A stretch of DNA of 10,313 nt from Methylocapsa sp. (GTDB lineage Bacteria > Pseudomonadota > Alphaproteobacteria > Rhizobiales > Beijerinckiaceae): contig PLUZ01000384.1 in assembly GCA_003162995.1 (NCBI GenBank), positions 11,557-21,869 on the forward strand. Direction: 5' to 3'. The translations under genes were made by a program, and so were the position numbers. Positions 1-6,473 of the stretch are shown in pieces; position 1 is the first letter of the stretch; every line of letters starts with the position of its first letter. The notes beneath the pieces were generated by a model, which was not told where the DNA came from, did no database searches, and saw only the letters and a program-made list of their open reading frames with translations.

Positions 1-294
1 TTCTATCCACAAGGTATTCACAGCTTTGAGCCGTTCTGCGGCTGGAAGCTTCACGTCGCAGAGCCCGAATGCCGTTTGCTTATGCGGTAAGGTGACATTC
101 GCGCCAACGAAACCATGCAAGTCGAGATTGCCCACAAAATCTGGAAAATCGGCTGGCGCGACCGCCGCCAATTCGTAAGACCCTGCAACCTTGAGGCTCT
201 CCAGCCAAAAGCGGTGGATCAGCGGCGAGCGCGAATGCGCAACCGGCCAGCCGATGACACAAGCTCTTGGTTCGCTGTGCGGCAAAGACGTCAC
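1..294 (-). CDS. aroE: Shikimate dehydrogenase, N-terminal part (runs off window start)
   Basis: Reduces 3-dehydroshikimate to shikimate with NADPH in the cytoplasmic chorismate pathway. Only the first 98 residues are in the window. Seen: the substrate-binding motif SRSP (residues 21-24), then GANVTLPHK (64-72), whose Lys72 matches the family's catalytic lysine, and Asn93 in AVNTL, which matches the substrate-binding asparagine. The NADP-binding domain lies beyond the edge. The start is GTG at 294-292, which overlaps the maf stop as GTGA and so suggests translational coupling. No ATG competes upstream of the conserved VIGWPVAHS block. The position after the PPDK regulator and maf matches the origin-proximal gene order of many alphaproteobacteria. 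The identification is secure; only the C-terminal integrity is unknown. Confidence 0.93.
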   Translation of the reverse strand, partial: MTSLPHSEPRACVIGWPVAHSRSPLIHRFWLESLKVAGSYELAAVAPADFPDFVGNLDLHGFVGANVTLPHKQTAFGLCDVKLPAAERLKAVNTLWIE

Positions 295-908
295 GAAAGA
301 AGGCTTCCTTCCTCGCGCAGGAATTGCAAAAGCGGCAGAAGCGGGAGCCCTAGGATCGTCGTATGGTCGCCCTCGATCGCATCGAATAGATGAATGCCGA
401 GACCCTCCAGCTGATAGGCTCCGGCGCTACTCAAAAGTGAATCCCCTGCTTGTGCCATATAGGTTTCGATGAATGCCGGGGAAAACTTCCGGCAGCTAAG
501 CCGTGCCACGCAAACGGTTTCGAACAGAATGGTATTTTCGCGCGCGACACAACACCCCGAATAAAGCTCATGGGTCCTGCCGGACAAGGCTGCAAGTTGC
601 GCCGCCGCTGCCGCCCGGTCCGCTGGTTTGCCAAGGACGCGGCCTTCGAGGCAAAGCGTCTGATCAGCGCCGATCACGAGCCGGCCCGGCCTTTGAGCGC
701 CGGCTTGCAAAGCCTTGGCGCGCGAAAGATGCAACGCGACAGTGCGAGCCCCTGCCCCCGAGGCCAAAAGCGGAGCCTCGATCGCGCGTTCATCGATCGC
801 CGCTGCACATGTTTCGAAAGGGATGCCGGCGGCTGCGAGGAGTCTCTGCCGGGCGGCGCTCTTTGACGCGAGAAGGAGCGGGGCCACGCCACGCCAAAGC
901 TCAGTCAT
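291..908 (-). CDS. maf: Maf-like nucleoside triphosphate pyrophosphatase
   Basis: 205 residues, the usual Maf length. Maf/YceF proteins hydrolyse non-canonical or modified nucleoside triphosphates to monophosphate and pyrophosphate, acting as cytoplasmic house-cleaning enzymes; which nucleotide this one prefers cannot be told here. Seen: the N-terminal phosphate-binding motif [13 protein letters not shown] (11-23), the motif GADQTL with its catalytic-type Asp, then GAYQLEGLG and [11 protein letters not shown] near the C-terminus. SAAR replaces the commoner SPRR of the first motif, which I take as lineage variation because Ser and Arg remain. The ATG overlaps the upstream stop as ATGA, and the gene's own stop overlaps the aroE GTG. 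There is no clear Shine-Dalgarno sequence, so translation is probably coupled to the gene upstream. Confidence 0.93.
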   Translation of the reverse strand: MTELWRGVAPLLLASKSAARQRLLAAAGIPFETCAAAIDERAIEAPLLASGAGARTVALHLSRAKALQAGAQRPGRLVIGADQTLCLEGRVLGKPADRAAAAAQLAALSGRTHELYSGCCVARENTILFETVCVARLSCRKFSPAFIETYMAQAGDSLLSSAGAYQLEGLGIHLFDAIEGDHTTILGLPLLPLLQFLREEGSLLS

Positions 909-1771
909 GAGGAGGCTATGAACTTCAGCTGGTGAACCTTGTAGAGATCGATGACCGCTGCCGCGGTTTCCTCAATCGAGCGGTGCGTCACATCGATCAC
1001 CGGCCAGCCATGCAGGGCACATAGCTTGCGCGCCCTCTTGACTTCATCCGCGACCAGAAGCCGGTCGACATAAGGGGAATCCGTATTCGCATTCAAGGCA
1101 ATAAGGCGGTTCTCGCGAATCTGGACGATCCGTTCCGGCGAAGCCAGGAGCCCGACAACGAGAGGTTTTCGTAATGCCAGGACCTGCTCCGGCAAGGGGA
1201 CATCCGGCACCAAAGGAATGTTTGCTGTTTTGATGCCTCGATTGGCGAGATAAATACTCGTCGGCGTTTTCGAGGACCGGCTCACGCCCAACAAAACCAC
1301 GTCAGCCGCTTCAAAATTTTCGGTTTGCTGCCCGTCGTCATGCATCATCGTGAAGTTCAAGGCTTCAATGCGCCTGAAATAATCCGCGTTGAGCATGTGC
1401 TGGGCACCCGGGCGTTGCCGCGTCGACGTTCCAATGTAGGACTGAAACAAGTCCAAAATCGGCTGCAAAACCGAAAGGCAGGGCACGCCCATCTCTTTAC
1501 AGGCCACTTCGAGGTCCCTGGCCAACTCCTGATCAACCAAAGTAAACAAAACGATTCCTGGCGCCAACTCGATTTCCGCGATCGCTCTATGGAGTAGCCC
1601 CTTGCTGCGCACGAGGGGGTAAACATGCTCGATCGACGACACACCTTCATATTGCGCCGCGGCAGCGCGACTTGCCGCGATCAGGGTCTCCCCTGTCGAG
1701 TCGGAAACAAGATGCAGATGGAAGAAGTGCCGCCCCACGATTTTCGGTACCTCGCCGGGGTTTCGCCGCAA
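905..1771 (-). CDS. Pyruvate, phosphate dikinase regulatory protein (PPSR/DUF299 family)
   Basis: Bifunctional ADP-dependent kinase and Pi-dependent pyrophosphorylase that switches pyruvate phosphate dikinase (or PEP synthase) off and on through a regulatory Thr, controlling pyruvate-PEP exchange in the cytoplasm. Seen: the family opening [14 protein letters not shown] (from residue 17), the block [13 protein letters not shown] (136-148) and the P-loop GVSRSSKT (162-169). Length is 288 from TTG at 1771, the only in-frame start before the upstream stop. An internal GTG at 1738 (277 residues) has GAGG 11 bases ahead and begins closer to the conserved block, so it may be the true start. This is the RP001-type gene that flanks the replication origin opposite hemE in Caulobacter and Rickettsia. 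It leads the maf-aroE operon and is transcribed away from the gap. Confidence 0.92.
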   Translation of the reverse strand: MRRNPGEVPKIVGRHFFHLHLVSDSTGETLIAASRAAAAQYEGVSSIEHVYPLVRSKGLLHRAIAEIELAPGIVLFTLVDQELARDLEVACKEMGVPCLSVLQPILDLFQSYIGTSTRQRPGAQHMLNADYFRRIEALNFTMMHDDGQQTENFEAADVVLLGVSRSSKTPTSIYLANRGIKTANIPLVPDVPLPEQVLALRKPLVVGLLASPERIVQIRENRLIALNANTDSPYVDRLLVADEVKRARKLCALHGWPVIDVTHRSIEETAAAVIDLYKVHQLKFIASS

Positions 1772-1772
1772 C

Positions 1773-1868
1773 CATGATCGCTCTAAATCGAAGCGCTCAT
1801 AGTCCCTATCTGTTTGTTTTGTCGCATGATCTTAACCCAAAAGTCTGCAACTTTTTGGATCATGCTCT
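1773..1868. repeat. Dispersed palindromic repeat, copy A
   Basis: A 96-base element closely related to 6275-6373. Ungapped over the first 80 bases, 58 match, with blocks such as CATGATCGCT, TTTGTTTTGT and TCTGCAACT shared. Its core (1824-1865) folds as an imperfect hairpin: GCATGAT pairs with ATCATGC, and CCAAAAGT pairs with ACTTTTTGG with one bulged T. The pattern resembles the abundant intergenic palindromes of rhizobial genomes that read GCATGATC ... GGATCATGC; that link is from memory, not from a search. It lies directly upstream of the minus-strand PPDK regulator gene. Confidence 0.75.
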
Positions 1869-2005
1869 CACTTCAAGGGACAGAAGGGGAGAAAAGTGAA
1901 TAACCGGTGCCCCGCCCCGCCATCAACCATTTTATGGGAAAAACGAAGAAGATTCGTCCACCGGCATTGATGGCTTAGTAATAAAATGGCAACCACTGTG
2001 AATGG

Positions 2006-2014
2006 AGGGGATAG
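2006..2014 (-). promoter_or_regulatory. DnaA-box-like element 1
   Basis: Reads CTATCCCCT on the minus strand, 6 of 9 with TTATCCACA. On its own this is weak. It matters because it differs by one base from the element at 2051-2059 in the same candidate origin. Confidence 0.3.
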
Positions 2015-2050
2015 CGACCTTTCCTTTGAATTCAATTCCCGCCAACTTGG

Positions 2051-2059
2051 CTATCCTCT
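2051..2059 (+). promoter_or_regulatory. DnaA-box-like element 2
   Basis: Reads CTATCCTCT on the plus strand, 6 of 9 with TTATCCACA. It overlaps the left arm (2052-2061) of a perfect 10-base inverted repeat whose right arm carries element 3. Confidence 0.35.
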
Positions 2060-2067
2060 TTCAACAA

Positions 2068-2082
2068 TTAACGAAAAGTTAA
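2068..2082. promoter_or_regulatory. CtrA-type binding box (perfect TTAA-N7-TTAA)
   Basis: TTAA, seven bases (CGAAAAG), TTAA: an exact match to the CtrA consensus of alphaproteobacteria. In Caulobacter such boxes in the origin let CtrA repress replication initiation, and CtrA also controls promoters. Here the box lies in the hemE-side half of the candidate origin, between the arms of the 2052/2122 inverted repeat, and touches the base of the hairpin at 2081-2106. Confidence 0.6.
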
Positions 2083-2106
2083 CGCGCCTCTTGCTGAGGC
2101 GGCGTT
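2081..2106. repeat. Hairpin in the origin region/hemE upstream region
   Basis: AACGC-GCCTC, loop TTGCT, GAGGC-G-GCGTT: ten base pairs with one bulged G. There is no T run after it on either strand, and no gene ends nearby, so it is not a convincing intrinsic terminator. It could be a structured origin element or lie in a long hemE leader. Confidence 0.6.
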
Positions 2107-2114
2107 GTTCATAA

Positions 2115-2123
2115 AGAGGATAA
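2115..2123 (-). promoter_or_regulatory. DnaA-box-like element 3
   Basis: Reads TTATCCTCT on the minus strand, 7 of 9 with TTATCCACA, the best DnaA-like match in the gap outside the dispersed repeat. It overlaps the right arm (2113-2122) of the 10-base inverted repeat. Confidence 0.4.
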
Positions 2124-2186
2124 GCAGGAAACCCGAAGCTAGCTTGTGTGGAGCGGCGAATAAGCCTAATTCGCTTGCTAATCAGA

Positions 2187-2201
2187 CTAAGACCTATTTA
2201 A
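2187..2201. promoter_or_regulatory. Second CtrA-type box (CTAA-N7-TTAA)
   Basis: CTAA, seven bases (GACCTAT), TTAA: 7 of 8 defined positions of the CtrA consensus with correct spacing. It lies inside the AT-rich stretch 35-50 bases before hemE, where a hemE promoter would be expected. In Caulobacter a CtrA box likewise overlaps the hemE promoter in the origin. Confidence 0.45.
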
Positions 2202-2235
2202 GAAAGATTCTTAGATTTTATAGAGGGTTTTGGAT

Positions 2236-3291
2236 TTGGAAGGCCTGGCACATGTCCAAACAAAACCCTTCCTTAAAGTCTTTGACGGCGAGGCCTGTAT
2301 TCCGCCGCCTGTCTGGCTGATGCGGCAAGCTGGCCGTTATCTGCCGGAATATCAGGCCATCCGCGCCACAGCTCCTTCTTTCCTCGATTTTTGCTACACA
2401 CCAGCACTCGCGGCGGAAGCAACACTGCAACCTGTGCGGCGCTTCGGATTCGATGCGGCAATTCTGTTCAGCGATATTCTGGTTGTTCCGGACGCGCTTG
2501 GCCAAAAAGTCAGTTTTGAGCCAAGCGAAGGGCCGAAACTCGATCCTCTTGTGACACCCGAGGCTTTCGGCAAGCTGAACGAAAAGATCGACCGCAATCG
2601 GCTTTCCCCGGTTTTCGAGACAATCGAGCGGGTCAAACAAAACCTGCCGGGTGAAACCGCTCTGATCGGCTTTTGCGGCGCTCCTTGGACAGTTGCTTGC
2701 TATATGATCGCCGGCAAAAGCACGCCTGACCAAGCGGCAGCACGTCTTTTTGCCTATAGTCACCGCGATCTGTTTCAACGCCTCATCGACCGGCTTGTCC
2801 AAGCGTCGATCGATTATCTTTCCTGGCAGATTGATGCTGGTGTCGAGGCTGTGCAAATCTTCGACACTTGGGCGGGGGTCCTGCCTTTCGCCGAGTTTGA
2901 GCGTTGGTGTACGGCTCCGGTCGCGGCAATCATTGCCGGGCTACGCCTTCGCCATAAGGATGCCCGCGTCATCGGCTTTCCGAAAGGAGCGGGGCAGCAT
3001 TTAAAAGATTATGTGGCGAGCACACGCGTCGATGCGCTTTCGCTCGACAGCACGATTGATCCGCAATGGGCCGCGAAAACCTTCGATCGGGGGTTGGTGT
3101 TGCAAGGCAATCTCGATCCCCTGGCACTTGCCGCCGGCGGCGCCGCGCTGGAAACGGGGATGCACGGAATTCTTTCGGCTTTTCGCGGAAGGCCGCATAT
3201 TTTTAATCTTGGCCACGGCATTCTGCCCCAGACCCCGGTGCATCATGTCACGCTTATGCTTGATTTGCTTCGCCGAGGCGCGACTGAATGA
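2236..3291 (+). CDS. hemE: Uroporphyrinogen decarboxylase
   Basis: Removes four carboxyl groups from uroporphyrinogen III to give coproporphyrinogen III in cytoplasmic heme synthesis. Seen (from TTG 2236, 351 residues, normal length): the first signature PPVWLMRQAGRYLPEY with RQAGR at 30-34, Asp80 in FSDILV matching the catalytic aspartate, the second signature GFCGAPWT (145-152), and GHGI near the end. The start is uncertain. The frame is open only from 2224, and offers TTG 2230 or TTG 2236; 2236 has AGAGGG 8 bases ahead. ATG 2252 has a stronger GGAAGG 8 bases ahead but is one frame off, and a one-base change near 2258-2268 would give an ordinary HemE N-terminus. The stop overlaps hemJ as ATGA. 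The gene sits beside the candidate origin, with a CtrA-type box upstream. Confidence 0.95.
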   Translation: MEGLAHVQTKPFLKVFDGEACIPPPVWLMRQAGRYLPEYQAIRATAPSFLDFCYTPALAAEATLQPVRRFGFDAAILFSDILVVPDALGQKVSFEPSEGPKLDPLVTPEAFGKLNEKIDRNRLSPVFETIERVKQNLPGETALIGFCGAPWTVACYMIAGKSTPDQAAARLFAYSHRDLFQRLIDRLVQASIDYLSWQIDAGVEAVQIFDTWAGVLPFAEFERWCTAPVAAIIAGLRLRHKDARVIGFPKGAGQHLKDYVASTRVDALSLDSTIDPQWAAKTFDRGLVLQGNLDPLALAAGGAALETGMHGILSAFRGRPHIFNLGHGILPQTPVHHVTLMLDLLRRGATE

Positions 3292-3719
3292 GCAATGCCT
3301 ATCTCTGGATCAAGGTTCTCCATATCCTGGCGGTAATCTCCTGGATGGCTGGGATGCTCTATCTGCCGCGTCTCTTTGTGTATCATGCCGAAGCGCCGCG
3401 GGGCTCAGCGCAAGCGCTGACTTTCGCCGTGATGGAACGCAGGCTCATGCGGGCAATCATGCTGCCCGCCGTGCTCGTGACTTGGGCAAGCGGCCTTACC
3501 CTTGCGATAGAGGCCGGTTTTCTGCATGAGGGCTGGTTCCATGCAAAATTTACTCTTGTGATTGGTCTCAGCGCGTTGCATGGATATTTCGCGAAGGTTC
3601 GGAAGGATTTGGCGGAAGAGACAAACCGGCATGACCCACGTTTTTTCCGGATTGTGAATGAGGTTCCCACAATTCTAATGGCTGGAATCGTTTTTCTCGT
3701 CGTTTTCAAACCATTTTGA
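3288..3719 (+). CDS. hemJ: Protoporphyrinogen IX oxidase HemJ (CopD/UPF0093 family membrane protein)
   Basis: 143 residues, typical of HemJ, which oxidises protoporphyrinogen IX to protoporphyrin IX in the inner membrane of bacteria lacking HemG and HemY. Seen: four hydrophobic segments (about 7-27, 55-75, 86-101 and 126-141), His12 in KVLHI, the motif MLYLPRLFVYH (23-33), ERRLMR (50-55), and FHAKF with His85 and Lys87. These are the family's conserved positions, including those proposed to bind heme b. The ATG overlaps the hemE stop, so the two heme-pathway steps are probably translated together. About 130 bases separate it from the rho leader. Confidence 0.9.
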   Translation: MSNAYLWIKVLHILAVISWMAGMLYLPRLFVYHAEAPRGSAQALTFAVMERRLMRAIMLPAVLVTWASGLTLAIEAGFLHEGWFHAKFTLVIGLSALHGYFAKVRKDLAEETNRHDPRFFRIVNEVPTILMAGIVFLVVFKPF

Positions 3720-3751
3720 TTATAAAAAAACTCGTTATAAAATCATTTGGC

Positions 3752-3780
3752 TTGTCAAAATCATCAAATCGATCTATTTA
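3752..3780 (+). promoter_or_regulatory. Probable sigma70 promoter for rho
   Basis: TTGTCA (3752-3757), a 17-base spacer, then TATTTA (3775-3780), in an AT-rich patch just after hemJ. It predicts a leader of about 145 bases before the rho ATG. The leader contains a 6-base-pair GC-rich hairpin (3850-3867, CCGGTC/GACCGG). Rho genes are often autoregulated through their leaders, but nothing here proves that. Confidence 0.5.
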
Positions 3781-3933
3781 TATGACATCCCCTCGCATGA
3801 ACTCATATAGTTCTGGTGCTGCTCGCGCGCCGCGTTAAGAGCGTCTGCACCGGTCTTGCCGGACCGGATTGCGCCATTCCCTTTCTCTTTCGCGCGGCCA
3901 GATTTGTGCTGCCCTTCCAAGGACTTCATCCCA

Positions 3934-5202
3934 ATGCAGGAAATCAAACTGCAGGACTTGAAGCTTAAGTCGCCGACCGAACTGCTTGCCTTCGCGGAAG
4001 AACACGAAGTCGAGAACGCTTCGATCATGCGCAAACAAGAGCTCATGTTTGCAATTCTCAAGCAATTGGCAAGCCGAGAGATCGAGATTGTCGGTGCGGG
4101 TGTCATCGAGGTCTTGCAGGACGGCTTCGGTTTCTTGCGATCCCCCGACGCGAATTACTTGGCTGGACCCGACGACATTTATGTCTCGCCTTCCCAGATT
4201 CGCCGTTTCGGCTTGCGCACCGGCGACACCGTGGAAGGCTTGATCCGCAGCCCCAAGGAAGGCGAGCGTTATTTCGCGCTGCTTAAGGTTAATACGATCA
4301 ATTTCGAGGACCCGGAAAAAATCCGGCATAAGGTTCATTTCGACAATCTGACGCCGCTTTATCCCGACGAGAGGTTAAAGCTCGAGGTGGCGGATCCGAC
4401 CAAAAAAGATCTCTCCGCGCGCGTTATTGATATTGTGGCGCCGATCGGCAAGGGCCAGCGCGCCTTGATCGTCGCGCCGCCGCGCACCGGCAAGACGGTG
4501 CTGTTGCAAAATATCGCGCAATCGGTCACCGCCAATCATCCAGAATGCTATCTGATCGTGTTGTTGATCGACGAGCGGCCGGAAGAAGTCACCGATATGC
4601 AGAGATCGGTCAGCGGCGAGGTGGTCTCGTCAACCTTTGACGAGCCTGCCGTGCGCCATGTCCAGGTCGCGGAAATGGTTATCGAGAAGGCCAAGCGTCT
4701 TGTCGAACATGGCCGCGATGTCGTGATTCTTCTCGACTCCATCACAAGGCTCGGCCGTGCCTACAATACGGTTGTTCCTTCCTCCGGCAAGGTGCTGACC
4801 GGCGGCGTCGACGCCAATGCCTTGCAGCGGCCAAAACGGTTCTTTGGCGCTGCGCGCAATATCGAGGAGGGTGGTTCGCTGACGATTATCGCGACCGCGC
4901 TCATCGATACCGGTTCACGCATGGACGAAGTGATCTTCGAGGAATTCAAGGGCACCGGCAACTCGGAAATTATTCTTGACCGGAAGGTCGCCGATAAGCG
5001 GACCTTCCCATCGATCGACATCACTCGCTCGGGCACCCGCAAGGAAGAATTACTGGTGCCGCCGGACATCTTGAAGAAAATGTATGTGCTGCGCCGAATC
5101 CTCAACCCAATGGGCACGGTCGATGCCATCGAATTCCTGCTTGGAAAATTGCGGGAAACGCCGAAGGGCAATGCGACCTTCTTCGAATCCATGAATACGT
5201 GA
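3934..5202 (+). CDS. rho: Transcription termination factor Rho
   Basis: Hexameric RNA-dependent ATPase/translocase that ends transcription. 422 residues, the usual alphaproteobacterial length. Seen: an N-terminal helical domain (1-48), a cold-shock-like RNA-binding domain with GFGFLRS (64-70), the Walker A motif APPRTGKT (181-188), the Walker B stretch VVILLD (263-268), the Q-loop region [12 protein letters not shown] (289-300) and the R-loop region [12 protein letters not shown] (340-351). All key residues are present. The start is ATG 3934, with AAGGA 10 bases ahead; the frame is open upstream to TTG 3856, but that extension is not Rho-like. It has its own likely promoter. The stop directly abuts the stop of convergent galE, leaving no room for a terminator. 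Confidence 0.98.
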   Translation: MQEIKLQDLKLKSPTELLAFAEEHEVENASIMRKQELMFAILKQLASREIEIVGAGVIEVLQDGFGFLRSPDANYLAGPDDIYVSPSQIRRFGLRTGDTVEGLIRSPKEGERYFALLKVNTINFEDPEKIRHKVHFDNLTPLYPDERLKLEVADPTKKDLSARVIDIVAPIGKGQRALIVAPPRTGKTVLLQNIAQSVTANHPECYLIVLLIDERPEEVTDMQRSVSGEVVSSTFDEPAVRHVQVAEMVIEKAKRLVEHGRDVVILLDSITRLGRAYNTVVPSSGKVLTGGVDANALQRPKRFFGAARNIEEGGSLTIIATALIDTGSRMDEVIFEEFKGTGNSEIILDRKVADKRTFPSIDITRSGTRKEELLVPPDILKKMYVLRRILNPMGTVDAIEFLLGKLRETPKGNATFFESMNT

Positions 5203-6234
5203 TCAGACCACGCTGCGCCGCGCGGAATTCACATAGGGCAAGTTTTCCGAGGCTGGTTTGTTGTGCAAGCGGCGTTCCCAATCGAGTGCCTGGGCCACGA
5301 TTGTCGCAAGATCATTGTACCTCGGCGTCCAGCTGAGTGCAGATTTAATGCGCTCGGCGCTCGCGACGAGCGAGGCAGGATCGCCAGCGCGGCGGCCGGA
5401 AATGTGCACATTGAAATCGACGCCGGACACTTGTTTCACGACATCGACGACTTCGAATACTGAGAAGCCCTTGCCATAGCCGCAATTGCAAATAAGGCTC
5501 TCGCCGCCGTTACGGAGGTAATCGAGCGCCAGGAGATGCCCGTCGACGAGATCCGTGACCTGGATATAGTCGCGGATACAGGTTCCGTCCCTGGTCGGGT
5601 AATCGGCGCCATAGACTTCGAGACCAGGGCGGAAACCAAGCGCTGCCTGCACCGCGACTTTGATGAGATGGGTTGCTTTCGGCGTCGATTGACCGAGACG
5701 TCCCTTGGGGTCAGCGCCGGCGACGTTGAAATACCGCAATACCACATAATTGAGCCCGTGCGCCCTGCCGGTATCTTGCAGCATCCATTCGGTCATCAAT
5801 TTAGAGCGCCCATAAGGATTTATCGGCGCAGGCGGAAGCGATTCGCTGATGGGACTTTGTTCGGGTTCGCCATAGACCGCAGCAGTCGAGGAGAATATAA
5901 AATGCTTGATCTTATGGCGCACCGCGCATTCAAGCAGGTTGCGCGCTTTTGAGGTGTTGTTGAGATAATAGCGCAAGGGATCGGCGACCGATTCAGGCAC
6001 CACGATCTTGGCTGCAAAATGCGCGATGGCGTCGATTTTATGCTCGCTGAGAATGTTATCCAGGAGTGCCACATCGCCAAAATCACCGACAATGAGTTTC
6101 GCTGGGTGCTGCACAGCGGAACGAAAGCCGGTCGACAAATCATCGAGAACGACAACCTTTTCGCCGGCGTCGAGAAGTGCCAGCACCATATGGCCGCCGA
6201 TATAGCCCGCACCTCCAGTTACCAGAACCGCCAT
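5203..6234 (-). CDS. galE: UDP-glucose 4-epimerase
   Basis: Interconverts UDP-glucose and UDP-galactose using bound NAD; in the cytoplasm it supplies galactose for surface polysaccharide or allows galactose use. 343 residues, normal for GalE. Seen: the NAD-binding motif GGAGYIG (7-13), SSTAAVYG (115-122) with the catalytic-type Ser/Thr, and Tyr141-x-x-x-Lys145 in NPYGRSK, followed by RYFNVAGAD. The ATG at 6234 is chosen because GGAG lies 7 bases ahead and the protein then begins MAVLVTGGAG; the 10-residue extension to GTG 6264 is unlikely. A dispersed repeat (6275-6373) lies upstream. No other sugar gene is nearby, so the pathway cannot be fixed. Many relatives have mnmE after rho instead. 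Confidence 0.95.
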   Translation of the reverse strand: MAVLVTGGAGYIGGHMVLALLDAGEKVVVLDDLSTGFRSAVQHPAKLIVGDFGDVALLDNILSEHKIDAIAHFAAKIVVPESVADPLRYYLNNTSKARNLLECAVRHKIKHFIFSSTAAVYGEPEQSPISESLPPAPINPYGRSKLMTEWMLQDTGRAHGLNYVVLRYFNVAGADPKGRLGQSTPKATHLIKVAVQAALGFRPGLEVYGADYPTRDGTCIRDYIQVTDLVDGHLLALDYLRNGGESLICNCGYGKGFSVFEVVDVVKQVSGVDFNVHISGRRAGDPASLVASAERIKSALSWTPRYNDLATIVAQALDWERRLHNKPASENLPYVNSARRSVV

Positions 6235-6241
6235 GCTGTCA

Positions 6242-6245
6242 CTCC
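6242..6245 (-). promoter_or_regulatory. Ribosome binding site that fixes the galE start
   Basis: GGAG on the minus strand, 7 bases before ATG 6234. It supports this ATG over the in-frame GTG at 6264. Confidence 0.7.
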
Positions 6246-6274
6246 GGAATGGAACCCACTTCACGAGCCTAAAA

Positions 6275-6373
6275 CATGATCGCTTCAGTTTGACTCGCTC
6301 ACGATCTCAGTCTCTTTGTTTTGTCGTATGATTTCATCTAAATAATCTGCAACTTTTCAGGATCCTGTGCTCT
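6275..6373. repeat. Dispersed palindromic repeat, copy B
   Basis: A 99-base element matching copy A (1773-1868), with perfect blocks CATGATCGCT and TTTGTTTTGT, the block TCTGCAACTTTT, and a degenerate right arm. The palindrome is decayed (GTATGATT against GGATCCTGTGC). It lies directly upstream of minus-strand galE in the same orientation that copy A has to its own gene. Confidence 0.72.
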
Positions 6374-6425
6374 AGCGCACCTTAGTGGAAAGAACTCTGA
6401 CATAATTTATTCATGCGGCGCTTCA

Positions 6426-6453
6426 ATGCGACGGCATAGCCGTCCAATCGCAT
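6426..6453. repeat. Hairpin 1 in the galE upstream gap
   Basis: ATGCG-ACGGC, loop ATA, GCCGT, a five-base bulge CCAAT, then CGCAT: ten base pairs in all. The inner GACGGC-ATA-GCCGTC part is perfect. There is no T run beside it, and both adjacent genes point away, so it is not an expected terminator. Confidence 0.6.
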
Positions 6454-6473
6454 GGGTTTCCACCTAAACGTGT

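Larger units (their letters stand above)
1772..2229. other. Candidate chromosomal replication origin (PPDK regulator/hemE divergent gap)
   Basis: In Caulobacter crescentus, Rickettsia and Sinorhizobium meliloti the chromosomal origin lies between hemE and the RP001/DUF299 gene, the same pair that flanks this gap. Seen in the gap: a perfect TTAA-N7-TTAA box (2068-2082), a CTAA-N7-TTAA box (2187-2201), three yTATCCyCT elements resembling DnaA boxes, GANTC sites at 1951 and 2206, a perfect 8-base inverted repeat (1919-1926 with 1967-1974), a 10-base palindrome (2026-2035) and a stretch of about 72% AT (2159-2222) that could be the unwinding element. Both flanking operons point outward. No perfect TTATCCACA is present, so origin function is inferred from synteny and site clustering. 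Confidence 0.7.

Noticed and set aside
2166..2181. CTAA ... CTAA as a third CtrA box
   Set aside because: The spacer is 8 bases, not 7.
2218..2856. Minus-strand open frame of 212 codons opposite hemE
   Set aside because: It lies antisense to conserved HemE signatures and its product has no recognisable domain.
3720..3745. TTATAA...TTATAA after hemJ as a terminator
   Set aside because: The arms have no G or C and each is itself palindromic; the patch fits better as AT-rich DNA before the rho promoter.
3856..3933. 26-residue N-terminal extension of Rho from TTG 3856
   Set aside because: The extension is not Rho-like, and ATG 3934 has AAGGA 10 bases ahead and gives the standard 422 residues.
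6235..6264. GalE extension from GTG 6264
   Set aside because: The Rossmann motif should begin within a few residues of the start, and GGAG sits correctly before ATG 6234.
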